Source: Undaria pinnatifida (lineage: Eukaryota > Sar > Phaeophyceae > Laminariales > Alariaceae). From it: DNA of 64,000 nt. Numbering within the stretch: position 1 is the stretch's first letter; each line of letters starts with the position of its first letter. A program made the translations under genes and the position numbers. The stretch spans positions 17,743,318 through 17,807,317 of the forward strand of contig JABAKD010000009.1 in the NCBI GenBank assembly GCA_012845835.1, written 5' to 3'. Of the stretch, positions 10,125-25,100 are shown piece by piece. The notes under the pieces are model-generated. The model saw nothing but the letters and a program-made list of their open reading frames with translations, did no database searches and was not told where the DNA came from.

Positions 10125-13100
10125 CTGAGAGAAAAAAGGATAATTTCTCAACGTCAGAGCTCACAACCGTCCCTTGCTGTTTTCCCCACTTACAACTGCA
10201 GACTAGTCGAGTTAAGCGTTATCTTTGTCTCTTTCGCGCAAAAAAAGCAAACCTGTACCTTGCGTAGCTCGAATGCATACCTTGCATACCACGAAACGAC
10301 CAATGCCTCATGAGAATAAGAGCAACGCGAGGTTACCGTTTTGGCGCAAATGTTTAGAACGTACTCGTGGTTATCTTGCCGGCTAGTGACGGCGCCATAC
10401 TTGATGCGTGCATGCTTTCTGCCAACTCACCAAATCAAACAATCACCTGCTTCTTAGTCTTGGACTTCTTAACCGGTTGAGGAATCGACTTCTTCGATTT
10501 CTCCCTTACGTCGTGGTCGCTCTCGTCACCCCCGTCATCCTCTTCCGAATCGGAGCTTGATTCAGCGTCCGATCCGCCACGCGCATCCGGAGCGTAGTCC
10601 GCATCATCCTCGCTCTCGTCGTCGTCGTCGCCCTGATTATTATGGAAAGGAAAACCGTGTGTCAACTGCTAGGTGAAGCTTTGATGCTGTTGCGGTCTGT
10701 CTGTGCGAGCAAAGTTGCACCTTGTCACGCAGGTACCACCAGTTCCTGGTTGCGGAGTAACCCGCCAGAAACAACTTAGCGCTTCTAAGGCTGGTTCAAG
10801 TAACACCCCCAAAATTCTCTCCCCATGGATGCCGCTCGCGATATCTAGTCGAAGAGTGAATATTTGGTATCATTCCTGACCCCCATGACCAGTGGAAGAG
10901 GGTGACATGACCAGTTTTTTTTTTAACGGCCTCGGGCTGTGTAGGAGCGAAACCCGTATCGACCAGTGACAGGCCTTCATTTTTTTCAATAATATTCGGG
11001 CTTTTTGCGAGCGGGGGCAAAAAAATAAATAGCGTCGCATATTGCACGATCAGGTTGGACGTAATCCAAGGCATGTCTGCAGAAATTTTCGCGCAAAAAA
11101 TCGAAGATCTGACCTGCCTGTGTTCAACATTAGAATTTAGCGAAAAAACTGGATCCTAGACTAAAACCAAGTCTTTTGAAGCAAATAACGTATCTTTTAC
11201 TCATTTTTACGCACTAAAAGTCTAAATGTCCACGCCGTTTTTGAGAGATAAACCCTGAAATTGTGCACACGTGTTCTACATGCCCACCCCGAGGTCTGAC
11301 CTCCGGGTGGTTTTTATATTTTTTCGCCGAAAATGTTTGATCTAAGGTGGTCCACACTTTTCGAAAAAACTTGACGGACGGAAAATCAGGCAAAAATAAA
11401 AAAACGACAGGTGAGGTCTTTGCAAGGGCACATAGAAGACGTGTGCAAAATTTCACGGTCTGGATCGAAAAAACGGCGTGGACATTGGCCGGGGAATATA
11501 AATAATATATTTTTCAACGTGAACCAGCCTGTAGCTATCATACTCCCACCATCGACTGCAGCAGGCTTACATGGTCGTCATCCAATGCTGCCTTGTACGG
11601 GTCGTGGTCGTCGAGGTTCCCAAGCTGTAGCATGGCTCCATCGTTGCCACTCTGCTTGATGTTCTTGATGCGCAGCTTCTTCGTGCTCAGAAACGAGTAC
11701 AGCGACGTGTACTCTGATCGATCGATCCCGCTAAACACGTACGGCTTGGTGGTCTCCCCTCCCACCGATTTTGGCGCCACACAAAGGTCGAAGTTGCGGG
11801 TCACGCCTGCTCCCTGTTGGACATACAGCAGAACAGTTTGCACAGCTGCGTCACTATGAGTAAACGGGCATGCAGTTTGTTGTGTCGCCTTCACGCACAT
11901 GACAAGTGTTGTGTGCCGTTCTTAAAAACAATCCCCTGAAAGAGAACAACCAAGGACGCCTAGGTGGAGATAGAGTACCGGTCGCTTCGTTGGCGTATCA
12001 GGTTATCTTCGAGCCTGGTATAGGTCAGTTTCGTGAGTTCGAATCCTCCCGAGTGCATACTCCTGTAAATTCGTGCAGAATTCTTCTTGTGCACAAGTTG
12101 ACACGCGGAAAGCGCGACAGCGTGAGTTAGCAACACTCGATGAAAAATCGACGAGCAGTGGGATTGCTGAACCCTATGAGCGATACGAATTGAAGGCAAG
12201 AACTGGGGGGGGAGAACGGGCGACACCCACCACGGCTTGTCCAGAAGCTGGAAAGTTGAAGTGTGAAAAAAAGAAATAAAAAGAGTATCCGATACTCAGC
12301 TTATTACCAGTAGGAACGATTCACCAACCCTTGTGTTAAACATGTTGACCTAAACGCAGCTCTAGCTGTGGTGGCAAAATATAGTAGTATCTCCTACACG
12401 GAAATATCCTCGCACACTTGTGGTGCAACTCGAAAATAAGTTCGGCAGACGAAGGGTTACTGATAAAGACTTCAAGCGTGAGACGTGCATTCAAGACAAA
12501 AGTATCCCAAATAGCTATAGAGCTTCAATGCCACGAGAACACGCGCACCTGTGCTCCGCCGTATCGTTGGAACTCCACCGAGTCAATCTCGTCAAATCCG
12601 ATAATGCACGTCGGCTTATGGATGAAGATGAAGGACTGCCAGCGAGAAAACGGGTTTATCAGACGCACAAAAATCACGAGGGAAGGTAGTGTTTGTTGTG
12701 TTTCGCGCAATGCAGTACATAGTTACAAATATCTCGGTAACAACTTTTTCTTGGAATCGCTAGATTATAAGCACTTGCTTCGCTCTCAGCGCTCCCACTC
12801 GGAACACGCCTGCCTAAACCCTCATCTCCAAGAAGCTTCTCGGCGGCTTTATTTGCGTTCCTTGCTTTTTTCTTCTTGCTCCTCGGGATCGCCCCAACAC
12901 TAATTTCAAGATGGAATATTAGCCACTGTTTAAGATAAATATCCCCGCTATCCCCGCAATAATTCGAATATTTTTTTCCACACTAAAATCAAGTTTTTTT
13001 TCTTCAAAAATTCTAAACAAGAGAAAAAAATGCATGTTCAAAACTCGATTCGTAATAAGAAAAGAGTGAAGAATGAAAGATGTCGTTCCCAAACTATATT

Positions 13101-16100
13101 CAACATAAAAAGTGCCGATAAACTAAATCAAGTACAAAATTTTTGTCCGAATATACATTCGCGCACGTTTATTTTGCATGTATCATATCGTGACACGTTG
13201 TTCGTAGACAGCAAGTACACGTTTATTTTGCATCTATTTCTTCTGCTCAATCACAATGAAAACACGCCCACCCGCAGCTCTTAGAGCTGCAGCAGCAGTA
13301 GCATGTTGCCGTCGAGCATTTATCACAAGGACAGAACAGCACAGCGCACTCAGTGCTCAAAGCTTCATACTAGGTACCGGTATGTACGCGTGTACTGCTG
13401 TGTACTCGTCTTTTGGCTTTCTGCATTGACTATCCTCGCTCGGTCCTCTTCGTGTTTTTCTATTTTCGAAACTACACCCGTACTTCCGACTAGAACGTGA
13501 CATCGCCAGCAAGCACACGGTACAGCACAGGGCAATCAACTCTGCACAAGCAGCTCTTGGCATTATCAAATCGCTAGTAGCACCAAAATCATGGGTCTCT
13601 TCTCTCTGCCCCCTTCACATTATGTTGTATTATTTGCGCAAGCGAAGCCGCCGCGTAGCAGAGCCCTTGTACAAGCATACAAAAGCACCCCAACTCCGGT
13701 CATCTCTAGCTTCCCGCATTCACTGGTGCTCACCTTGTTGAGAGGATACAGGTGCCCTTCGTTTGCGCCAAGTGCACACTTGACGGCCTTGGCACCGCTG
13801 TTGCTGCTGAACTTTCCTGTCACATAGACAGGTTTGTTCGCAAGTACCTTGAAGATCTGCGGAGTTCAAGCGTTCGAGGACGAACAAAATATCGATGTGT
13901 CGGTTTGCTTCAAGTTCAATACCTGAGGTGTGGCGATTTGGTGTCACGTCCTAGTTCCCAACTGCGATCGGGACACAATCCTGCTGCTTTCACCGACGGC
14001 GAAGAAACCAAGGAGAGAGTCCTTGTGTATTGGTTAACATGTTCTTCGCTGCACGTTGAGTCGACGTCAGCATCCCTACAGTTCGGTCATGTATGCATTA
14101 TCCTTATTGTATAATACGCTAACGTCGTCCTTGTGGCGTTTTTTGGATCTTTGAAATATCTTGGTTATAACACCCCCCCAAAAAAGTTGCGAATCCCGAG
14201 CTCCACTCGGCCTCCGGTGGCCTGTGCCGCCACGTCCCATCCGCACAGCAGCACTACGACGTGCCGGCGAAAGAACGGGCGTCGGCGCCCCACCTCGGCG
14301 AGAGGGAAGCGTGGAAATCGCCCTCCTGGGGACGGCTCGCTTGCCCCCCCCCCGCTTTTTCTTCGTCGCTGCCCGCTTTTTTTTTTTCGAATTCCAACTA
14401 TATTAAACTTTCGAATTGCTTTTGGGCCACTTGAGCCATGGACACGAGACGACAAGCGCGCCCGCGTCAACAGCAAGCACAACAACACTAGGACCAATCA
14501 CAGCAGCGTCCAGCCGTCGCCGCTCGCTGTGCGCAGAATCGGCAACGCGCGCGCTTTTCGCTTGGCCCCTGGCGTGGCGGGGAATTGTAAACAATTGCAA
14601 ATCCCGCCTAGCCCGAGAGCATTGTAACCAACGAATCGGCTGCTGCTCGCCTGTCAGGTGTATTGCTCCACGTACTGCTGTACTCCTGTACTGCGTAGGT
14701 CCGTGGGTGGATGGTGGGTGGTGGGTGGGTGGTGGATAGCGGCTTGCTCGCTCCCCGAGATGGCCGAGTATCGTCAAAAAATGAAACTCCCCCCAAGGTC
14801 CTCCAGGAACAACCAACTAACTGCTCCCCGCGTACCAGGTGTACTGCTGTACGTACTGCTGCACTGCTGCATGTAGTAAAGGTTTGGTCGGTGGGTGGGT
14901 GGAGGGTGCACTGCGTCGTCCATGGTGGGTAGGTGGGCCGTTCCGTACGTGGGAGTCTTTTTTCGTCCTGTGGGAGATGAACCCTTTTTTTGTTTCTATA
15001 ATACCGGCCTCCCACTGGTGCTTGGGAGTATCACCGTCCCCCCTGCTGCACTCCTCTGTCCTTTACTACCTACCGTACGTACTGCTGCCCTGCCGTACTG
15101 CTGCTCTGGTATTATTTTGTTTCTATAGTACTTACATACAGAGGATGATACCTTTACTACCGTACGTACTGCTGCACTGCCGTACTGCCCAGTTCTTATT
15201 TGGTATTTTAGTACTTACATACAAAAGATGATACAGCACCAATTTGTTTTTGTCCGCCATACCGGCCGGCAACAGGCATACTTCGGGAGTACCACTAGTT
15301 ATCTTATAAAACTATACAAAATACGTCAGTTGAGCTTGCAAAAAATACGATCGATACTCAGCTTTGCAAGCTGCGCAATACACCGGCGGCTCGCTTTTAC
15401 AGATGTTTTGTCCTTTAAATGTGTATGACTCCTATGTATGTTGCCAGGGAGAACATCAACAACAAAAAGTAAAATAATAAATACTGGTAGTGTGGATACC
15501 AGTCCCTATTCCCTAGATTGTACCGCCTCCTTATCACTACAATACTTCAAGATCATCCTGGCTCCTTGAGGCAGACTCTGAGGTGTTTCCTCATCGTTGA
15601 CCCTCGAGCGTGCGGTTGCGCACATAACCCACCTCGGTGTGTCTCCACACCTCCATCAGAGAAAGAAAACCTGCGAAGGGACTACCGTCCCACAGTAGTA
15701 AAGTTGTTTTTATTCATCCTTGTTATAACGGCAATATTAGATATATACAGCAGTAGTAAAACCTAATCAATAGTAATAATAATACCAAACCATACATCAC
15801 CTCAAATAGTGAACATAAAACCTGCATTGGCATGACAATGACATTCGCATTATAGCTGGCATGAAAATAAGTATCCGCTACAGTACGATACGATAATTTT
15901 ACGAGAGTATTATGTATTACGTCGTTTTTCTCACAAGTAAATCACATACGTACTATTAATAACAAAGCATCATTTGGTACCAGGTATTACTAATATGGGT
16001 AACTAAGATTACGTGTGAGCGCTGAGCGTGAAGCGGGCCAATTGACCTCACTCTCAAATCGGTAAAGTTACAACTCTCCGCTCTACCGCTCGCCACCCGG

Positions 16101-19100
16101 CCCCTAGCGACCGCACGCCCGTGCCACGCCTCCCCACACATCAGCCCTCGGTGTCCCCGGCGACACAACGGCCGACGAGTCCCAACTCCGCGAGCGGGGG
16201 GCATGAAAAGCCTCTCCCGGGGACCGCTCGCGCTCTCCCCCGGAAGGTGGAGAATCGCAAGGAAGTGCAAATCCCACCCAGCTCCTGCCTCCTGCCGTAC
16301 TGCTGTGCTGCCGTTGTGGATTGGTCGGCACGTACTGCGCTACTGCTGTTGTACTGTTGTAGTAGTGCCGCTGCTGCTGCTGCTGGTGACTACTGCGTTT
16401 GTTTCCAAAAATCAAAAATCGGCTTTCTGTGGTCATGACCTCGCCTAGCCAGTGCCAGTGCTGTGTGTGCGCCACCTGCCGGATGGCCGTTGCCGAAGAC
16501 ACTACTGCTGCTGTGCCGCAATTCCTTGCTGGGGAATCGCCCGCCTCTGCGCTCGCCGCCGCCGCTGCTGTGTGTTGTTGCTGCTAGTGCTGCTCTCTCT
16601 CTCTTCTGTGTAAGTTCCTTAAGTGTGCTGTGTTTGTTGTGCTGATCTATGCCGTGCGTGGATTTTTCACAACTCTCATGCTCCCCATACTGAGGCCTAT
16701 AGGTCTCTTTGCATGCCATAGCTGCGTAGATAGCCAGATGTCTCAGTGGACTGTGGACCTGTGCAGATTTTAGTATTATTTTCCGCGTTTTTTTGTGTTT
16801 CTTGTATAACCATGTACCACGCAGCTTGCAAAGTTGAGTTTCAACCATTTAATCGGTCGTACTCACAGCCGACGTTTTTTCACATTTGAAAAAAAATCTT
16901 GTTCTCTTTTGTGTAGTGTAACTGCTGTGCTGCTGCTGGTGGTGTCTCCTGTGAGTACGTTTCTAAAAATAAAAATCGGCTGTCTGTGGTCTTGGTCTGA
17001 CTGCTCTAGTTGACGTTGTTTTTTTCAAGAGCCCCAACTCCGCGAGCGGGGGGAATGAAAAGCCTTTTGTGAATTGGTCGGTACGGACTGCTCCACTGCT
17101 TTGGTACTGCTGTGGTAGTGCTGCTGCTTCTGCTGCGGCTGCTGCTGGAGACTACTGCGTTTGTTTCTAAAAAGCTAAAACCGGCGTCCTGTGGTCATGA
17201 CCTCGCCTAGCCAGTGCGGTGTGCGCTCCTCCACCTGCCGGATGGCCGTTGCTGTAGACACTGCTGCAGCTGTGTCGCAATTTCTTGCTGGGGTATCGCC
17301 CGCCTCTGCGCCCGCCGCCGCCGCTGCTGTGTGTTGGTGCTGCTGGTGCTGCTCTCACTCCCTTTTGCGCATGTTCCTAAACTGTGCTGTGTTGTGCTGA
17401 TCTATGCCGTGCGTGGATTTTTCACAACTCTCATGTTTCCCATACTGAGCCCTATAGGTTTCTTTGCATGCCATAGCTGCGTCGATAGCCACATGTCTCA
17501 GTGGATGTGTGCAGTTTTGAGTATTCTTTTCCGCCTTTTCGGTTTTTTTTTGTAACCATGTACCACGCACCTTGCAAAGTTGAGTTTCAACCATTCAATC
17601 GGTCGTACTCACAGATGACGTTTTTCACGTTTTTTCATAAAATCAAGTCATGCTTGTGTAGTGTAACTGCTGTGCTGCTGCTGCCGCCGTTGGTGTCTTC
17701 TGTGAGTACGTTTCTAAAAATAAAAAATCGGCTGTCCGTGGTCTTGAGCTCGCCGAGCCAGCGTGTGTGCCCCCTCCCCCTTGCCAGACGGCTGCTGCTG
17801 TAGACACTACTGCTGCTGTGCCGCAATTTCTCGATGGGTTATCGGCCGCCTCTCTCCCCGCCGCCGCCGCTGCTATAATAGATGAATGGTCTAACTTCCG
17901 GAGAGGGTTTTGCATTTTTTGCGTACCTTAGTGCCAGGGACTTGGTCTGACTGCTCTAACTGACGATGTGCGTTTTTCCCTGCAGTTGCGGTAGGATTTT
18001 TCCATTTAATAAACAGACGGAATTCGCCTCCCATCCTTTAGCGCTCGCGGCGCATGTCATGCCGTCCAAATCCTCCGGATTCAGCTAAGGTCAGGCTACC
18101 TTTGCCACTTGAGCTTTCTTACACATATTACGTTTCATCCACGATTTATTTTCTTTTTTTAACCGCGGTTTTCTTTCCATTTTCATCCCGTCTATTTCTC
18201 GCCTTTTCACGACACCGCAGTTCTCCCTACTACACACAACCTCCTTATTTGCGTTTTGTTTCGTCTTTCCAATTCCTCTATGCAGTGCACCAACACCTAC
18301 CTTCACATATGCCTGTGCGCAAAACCACTCCCGACAAAACCCACAAATTTTAATGGCATATGTTTCACATACATGTAGCATCTCAACCTCTTGGAACCGT
18401 CCATTATCTTCCCCTTCTCTTAGTCACGTCCTTTTTGGCGCAACTATTATGGAGGGCGCGGCCGGCGAGTACCGTCCATTACCTTCCCCTTCTCTTAGTC
18501 ACGTCCTCATTGCGCAACTATTATGGAGGGCGGGGCCGCCCATAGGCGGCCCCGCCCAATTCTTGTATTAATAAATATTACGATTACCTGGTATCTAAAC
18601 AATCTACTAACTTTAATGGTAATACCACCCTACCCACCTATTCTATTACAGTAATAGTAACGGTAATACCACCCTATGGTTATGGGTAGTACACATAATG
18701 TAATCAGATAATAAAATGACAGTGAATTAAAGTACTAATAAAGCATCAACAAGTATCAGATTGGTAACACAGCAGTGTGTGTGTGTTCTTCACATTAAAC
18801 CGTTCTTCTACTCGTCGACATCCAGCACACCCAGTGTCCGTACTGATTCTTCACCCTAGAAAGATCAGCTCTGTGGTCACAAGCTACGACACAGAGATAA
18901 TGCATCGTAATGCATTCGACAACGCAATGTCATGCCCTAGTACTGGGTACGACAGGCACAACATACATACGTCAGCAACAGAAATACATTGGAAGAGAGA
19001 ATACGAAATAAACAAGCAGTAGTATGCATTTCTAGCGCAAAAAAAAACTACGTTGCATTACTGTTACGGGTAGTATTATACCGTATCAGAAGAATGTATA

Positions 19101-22100
19101 TCTACAGCAGCAGTAGCTTCAACAACACTTGAACATTACCATCCCACTGGTTTGGGTATTACACGTAACATAATCAGAAAATAAAAGTACATTGATATTA
19201 GAGTATTACAATAATAACCTATCACTAAGTATCACGCCAGTAACAGCAGCAGTGAACCACGACGATACAGATATACACGTTGTAAGAAACAATATGGTTT
19301 GGTTCATCCCTATAATGCCAACCGTTTTGAGCATGCCGGCAAAATAAAAAGCCGGCACGACAAATTTGCGGCAAAACATATAGCCAACAAACACCAACAC
19401 AGCAGATGACGCCATCCAACCAAGATCGAGGGTAGCAACCACATTGGGATTCTATTGCTGCTGTAGGAGCAGGGCTCCTGCTGTTGTATGGTAGATCACC
19501 CGTTGCAGTTGTATGAGTAGAGGCATTGCTGTATGGTCCATCACCTGTGCACTGTTTCTGACAACAGTAGTGGTTCCAACACCCTCATCGACCTTCCCTT
19601 ATCGAATACAAAAACAAAGGCTAAGAATTAGGCAAGCAGAAACACAACAAACCAGATGGCACCACCAGCCTGGTAAATGAGGTATCACTGATCATTTATC
19701 GGATAAGGCGCCGGTATGAAGAGATGTACCATGTGCTATTTCTGTTTTTTTTGCCGTTGAATTTGCTCTTCATTTTATCTGTTAAATACGCCCTACAATT
19801 CCCGTGATCTAAGTTGCTGAGTCATGTCATGAAGAGTGTCGCGGAATTGAAGACATGCTAATCATGGTGATTCCCTTGTAAATGTAGCGCGCGGCATCAG
19901 TGGATACCCAGTCTATTACATCCTTCCTGACTTGTTATTGTCGCTACATGCGTTTGGCGCAGCTGAAACCTTGTCTTCACAACGCATGTACCGCTATCAC
20001 TGCGGGAAACCTTCGCAAATAATCCGCCCAGTTTGGGCAACCTCCTGCATATTCTGCGACAACAGTCGGTGGAATGCAAGGTTCCAACGGTGGATGCGAG
20101 GGCGGGCGGGCTGGGCATACGCCGACCACTACGTACCAAGGATCGATCCACTCACCTTGGCGATGAGGTTGTGGAGTGGTCCAATCATCTCCGAGTTGAG
20201 GTTGCCGTCGTACTTTTGCTGCAGGTCGTCCGCACTCATGTTCACCACTATCGCGGCCTCGTCCTGGTGAAAATATCGACGAAATTCGTGGCAAAGCCGC
20301 TGCAGTGAGTGGAGATGAATTATTGACGCCTTCGAAAATAACACCCACCGTCAATGTTTAGGTCCGAAGGAATTTGACCACGCCCGGGGATATGTTGATC
20401 TCGATCACCAAAAAAGGCAGTCCTGTACCAAATAACAGCTCTACCAAAGCAATCCCATCACGTTGAAACAACGTTAAGACTCTCACAGCGGTCGCAGCTT
20501 TGTAAAAACGCAGCCATTTCCACGCTTGGCACTGAGGTCAGCCTATATGTTCGACATCCCTCCTGCATGTGGACGCTGAGCAGAGACCACATACATCAGT
20601 CGCAGAAAAACAAGTAACACAACTTGACAGCGACTACGCTTGCTTTTGTGACAAAGTACCTTCGTCGTACGCAGTACCAAATGCTGATACTTTTGTTGTC
20701 CCTGCCGAATAGGCTTGTCCAGCGACACCACAAACGCTACATAGCGTTCGTCCGGCTTTTCCAGCAAAAAAAGTTTGGAGATATCGTTGTACTGGATCTT
20801 GTAGTCGTACCTACAGAGGAAGAGCACGGCGTCATGGTAGCGTCCACGTCATTTCCAAAGGATAAACAACACATTGCCGGACATCATGCATTTTCGGACC
20901 GCATTCGCACGACGACCAGAACAAACGGTGATCTAAAAGACCTGGCGGTGCGACTCGAGAAAACAACGAGCCATGACGGACGACCAAAGAAAAAAAACTT
21001 GTCATCAATGCTGAGAGTTCGTTTACAATTCAAGTCCGTATGGAAAAACGGCCCCACCTGGAGCCATGCATCCTCATGAAGCGGCTGTACATTTCGATCG
21101 AATATCGCCCTCTTGGGAAGTCGAACGTGCCCTGGCTCTCATTGAATTCAACCAACACCTTGCCCTTCACGTCGTGGATGTTGGCACGCTCGATCACCTG
21201 GGCGGTAGAGCAGGGGCTGCAAAAGATCAGCGACGCCTGCCGTCCAAGACAGCCCGCCCTGCACTTCTTTATGCGAAACCAGCACTCAAATGAAAAAAAC
21301 GATGTGAATAAGTCCAGCTTAGTTTAAGCTTACACGCCGTAACATTGTCAAAGACTACTCGTGTCCTTAAACAATGTGTAAACAAGCATTTTCAATCAGA
21401 AAAAAATAGGCGGGGCTCGTTGAAACAATCCATACATTTGTTTTGGCTAACAGCGGGTGCAACTGTAACAGTAGTGCTCACGGATTTCGTAGCAAACGGA
21501 CCAGCACGCACGGCGAATACAACACGGTGACGGTGCTGTGTCGCGCCTTGAGCCTTTGTTGGCAACATCAAACGCATCGACAGCAGCACACCGTGCAACA
21601 CGTAGCGCCGTTTACGATAATAGACCCCACGAGTAGTGCCAGTACCATCCAGACCTGCTTAGTCAAAGCCATCATTCATGGCTAACCCCGCTGGCCTCTC
21701 GCATCCACTTCAATTGAGTTTTGGTTTTAGGCTAATCGCGGCGTTTTCAGGTACCACGGCATAAGTCAAATGAGAACTCTCGCCTTGCTTGCCTACACAC
21801 ACTAACTTGCAGCCCATCATTAACACGTGCAATAATTAATAGAACCAACAATCTAATTCGCATATATATTGCGGTGAAGACGTCCACAACATCGTGGTCC
21901 GTGTACAACTCCCGGCCAAGTTGGTTGTTGATAACGATCACGTATCAAAGCATGAAGTGCAGTGCTGGCCTATCCATGGAAAGCGGCGTGCTTACCGACA
22001 TCTGCAGACTCTCTGCGGGAGAAGGGCCATCCATATCCTCGTCCTTCTCGGGCAACGTCACGCGGATCGCCACCAGAGTGTCCTGTAGAGAGCAATCAAT

Positions 22101-25100
22101 GGTGCGTTCTAGTTATAGTTGGGGACGTAATCAAATAGTTGCATCGATCGCCTCAGACTCCCACACAACGTCGGCGGATAGCAGCTGTTAACCCTTCCAC
22201 AACTGCGAAGACCGTTTCACTCACATTGCCCCCAAATTGGTCCCCCAAAAAGCGGGTGTTACGTACCAGGTAATGGGACTATAAGTGACGGGCATAATAA
22301 CGCGGTTGACACTGACCTCTGTCTGATCCGTGGCGTCGCTCTCGTGGAGCTGCAACTCCACGTCGTTGCTCTTCTTCACTCCTGGCATCACACACTGGCT
22401 CACATCCTTGATGTTTAGGTCAAACAAGGTTCTGGTCACAACGAAACGGCAGCGGCGTACAAATTGAAAGTATTAGCAGTTGGTTCCAACGTCAGCCGGA
22501 AGATTCCATCTTCGGGTAATCAAACAATGGATATGCTGAATCACTCGACATGCGACGTATGCACATGGCCACATCAGCAAGGGTAACACATCGTTGAAGA
22601 GTTTGTGTCGATCAGAGATGCAATTGGCGAGATATGGGCGAATTACTCGATATTCCTATTACTTGGGAAGGCGTGTTGTATGCGGGGAAACAAAAAAGCA
22701 AAAGTAAGATTTTCAGACGTGAGATTTTCAGACGTGGAGTTGCTCATTTTCGTACGTGTCGCAAGATTTTTCATTTCCATTGCAATATTTTTGCGCCCTG
22801 GTTTTGGAGAGTTGGATAACTAAACTTGGCGAGATTGTTATTCGTGACAACACAAAACACGAGCGAAGCGCCTTTACAACATAATACGAGTGGTTGGGCT
22901 GAGTAAAGTCGTAGCCATATACTTGGTTTTTCATATTGCGATGAAGTACAACCCTGCCAAATGTCATGTTTCCAACTCTCGAAAACCAGGGCGCTTTGTT
23001 GCAAGATGGAATATTCCGCCTGTCGCTGGAACCAGCTCGTACCTGGTACGAGTATGTACCAGGTATGTCGTTCAGTCATGCTGGAACTAGCTCGTACCAG
23101 GGACGAGTGTATGCCAGGTAAAAGGTTCCCCCTCGTGATGTGGGCAATTTAAAATCCAGGGGGCGTCGCAAAGCGAAAAAGAAAGATCACAGGTAGCAAA
23201 CAGCAGGGAGGGTAAAACATATTGGACTGATGTCGCACAGCGGGCGATGATAGTGAAATGGTCAATGGGCTAGGTGCAACACATATGACTTATCATATGA
23301 TACGGGCTTCGTGCTGTAACACTTTTAACAGTGCACTCCCGACATGGGGACAAACACACTTGGGATTAACGTATTACATGTTTAACAGGGCTAGGTTCAA
23401 CAGCTGCGTATAATGTTCGAGAGATGTGCCGTTGCTGTTGCTGCTGCTGGCTGTACCTGGTATGTCTGTATGTAGCCGCGTGTGCTGGTCGAGAGATGTA
23501 TATGCTGCTGCTGGTGCTCGCTATATGTAGCTGCGTCGAACCAGACAACAGAGAGGGTAAAACATATCGTTGGACCGATGACGTCGCACAGCAAGCGATA
23601 ATAGTAAAGTGTGAAAACGGAGTGGGCTGTTCTTTAAAAATAACAAAGTAATCAGGGGTTTCCATGCACATGCTGCTGGCTGTATGTAGCTGCGTATGTT
23701 GTTCGAGACATGTATATGCGCCTGTTCCTGCTGCAGCAGGCTGTATGTAGCTGCGTCGTAGCAGACAACAGAGGGTTTTTTTGTTTGTTTTTGTTTGTTT
23801 TTGCACACTTTCACTTTCCAGCTTCTGGACAAGCCGTGGTCACAGGTGTCGTCCCTTCTCCCCCCCGGTTCTTGCCTTCAATTTTAATCGCGCATAGGGT
23901 TCAGCAATCCCACTGCTCGTCGATTGTTCATCGAGTGTTGCTAACTCACGCTCTCGCGCTTTCCGCAAGTCAATTCGTCCACAAGAAAAAGTCCCAACGA
24001 ATTTATACGAGTATGCACTCGGCGGGGCTCGAACTCACGAAACTGACCTATACCAGGCTCGAGGATAACCTGATACGCCACCGGGGCGACCGGTTACTTG
24101 GGTAAAACATACTGGATCCATGATGCCGCACAGCGGGCGACGATGGTGAAATGGCCAAAAGCTAGGTGCAACGCATATGATAATCATATTATGCGACCTT
24201 GTTGCTATTAACATTTTTAACAGTGCGCTCTCGACATGGGAACAACAATCTTGGAACTAATGTGTTACATGTTCAAGTTCGGTGCGAGGTGTACAACATA
24301 AATCACACAGGGCTACGCGTAACAGATACGTACGGTGTTCGAGAGATGCGCCGTTGCTGCTGTTGCTGCTGCTGGCTGTATGTAGCTACGTCGTAGAGAC
24401 AGCAGGGAGCAGTAGGACCTGCTGACAACAGGGAGGTAAACAGCTCGGGTCCAGGTCCTACTACTTGAGTCTATAATGGTTGCGGTGTTACAAACAGGGT
24501 TCTACATGAAACAAAGATAAATCCATGTAAAAATCAATGCTGAACACGCGTTTGGCCCACGGAAGGATTCAGTCAACTTCGACCGAGACCACTAGAGCGA
24601 GGACTCGCGCACATCGGCTAGTTCTACAGGCTGTTAAACTGGACCAAACAACAAGCATCGTGCGCTGAACACATCCGCACAGTCCAGTACAACAAATGGA
24701 CATGTAAACTTCAATTCACGATTTTTTCGCAGGTTTGTCATGGGTGTACCACCCCCCCCATGTCGATTAGCTATCATATTGCTATGATACGACCACACGA
24801 CTACCAGACAAGTGGAGAATATGTTGCCCAACGCTACGGTAACTTTTCGTTGAACAAATTGATTCCGAAATATTCTGTAGGGCGACCATGTACAGTGCCT
24901 TGCCGGCATTGTAGATACACCAGGTACCAGGTACCTGGTATATACGTAAGACTAATCGTACTGGCCTGGAGCTAGCGTTACTGGCCCGGAGATAACGTTT
25001 AGGTAAGGTGCCTTAGTCTGTATATGGAGTGCACGGTTCTTTTTGAATAAAAATTTACGAATCACTTCGTGGCGCGGTTTCTCACGACGTAACGGGAAAT

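Larger units (their letters stand above)
13857..20155 (-). other. SSRP1 intron 8, 6.3 kb, repeat-rich
   Basis: Donor AAG|GTGAGT at 20155 and acceptor GCAG before 13856. It contains GTACTGCTGTAC-type microsatellites (about 14640-15240), a 760-bp segmental duplication (16360-17640), a two-copy TATGGAGGGCG-containing repeat (18400-18560), and AT-rich stretches (15440-16000, 18580-19900). Reading frames between 13900 and 20100 overlap these repeats; I recognise no gene inside. Confidence 0.7.
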
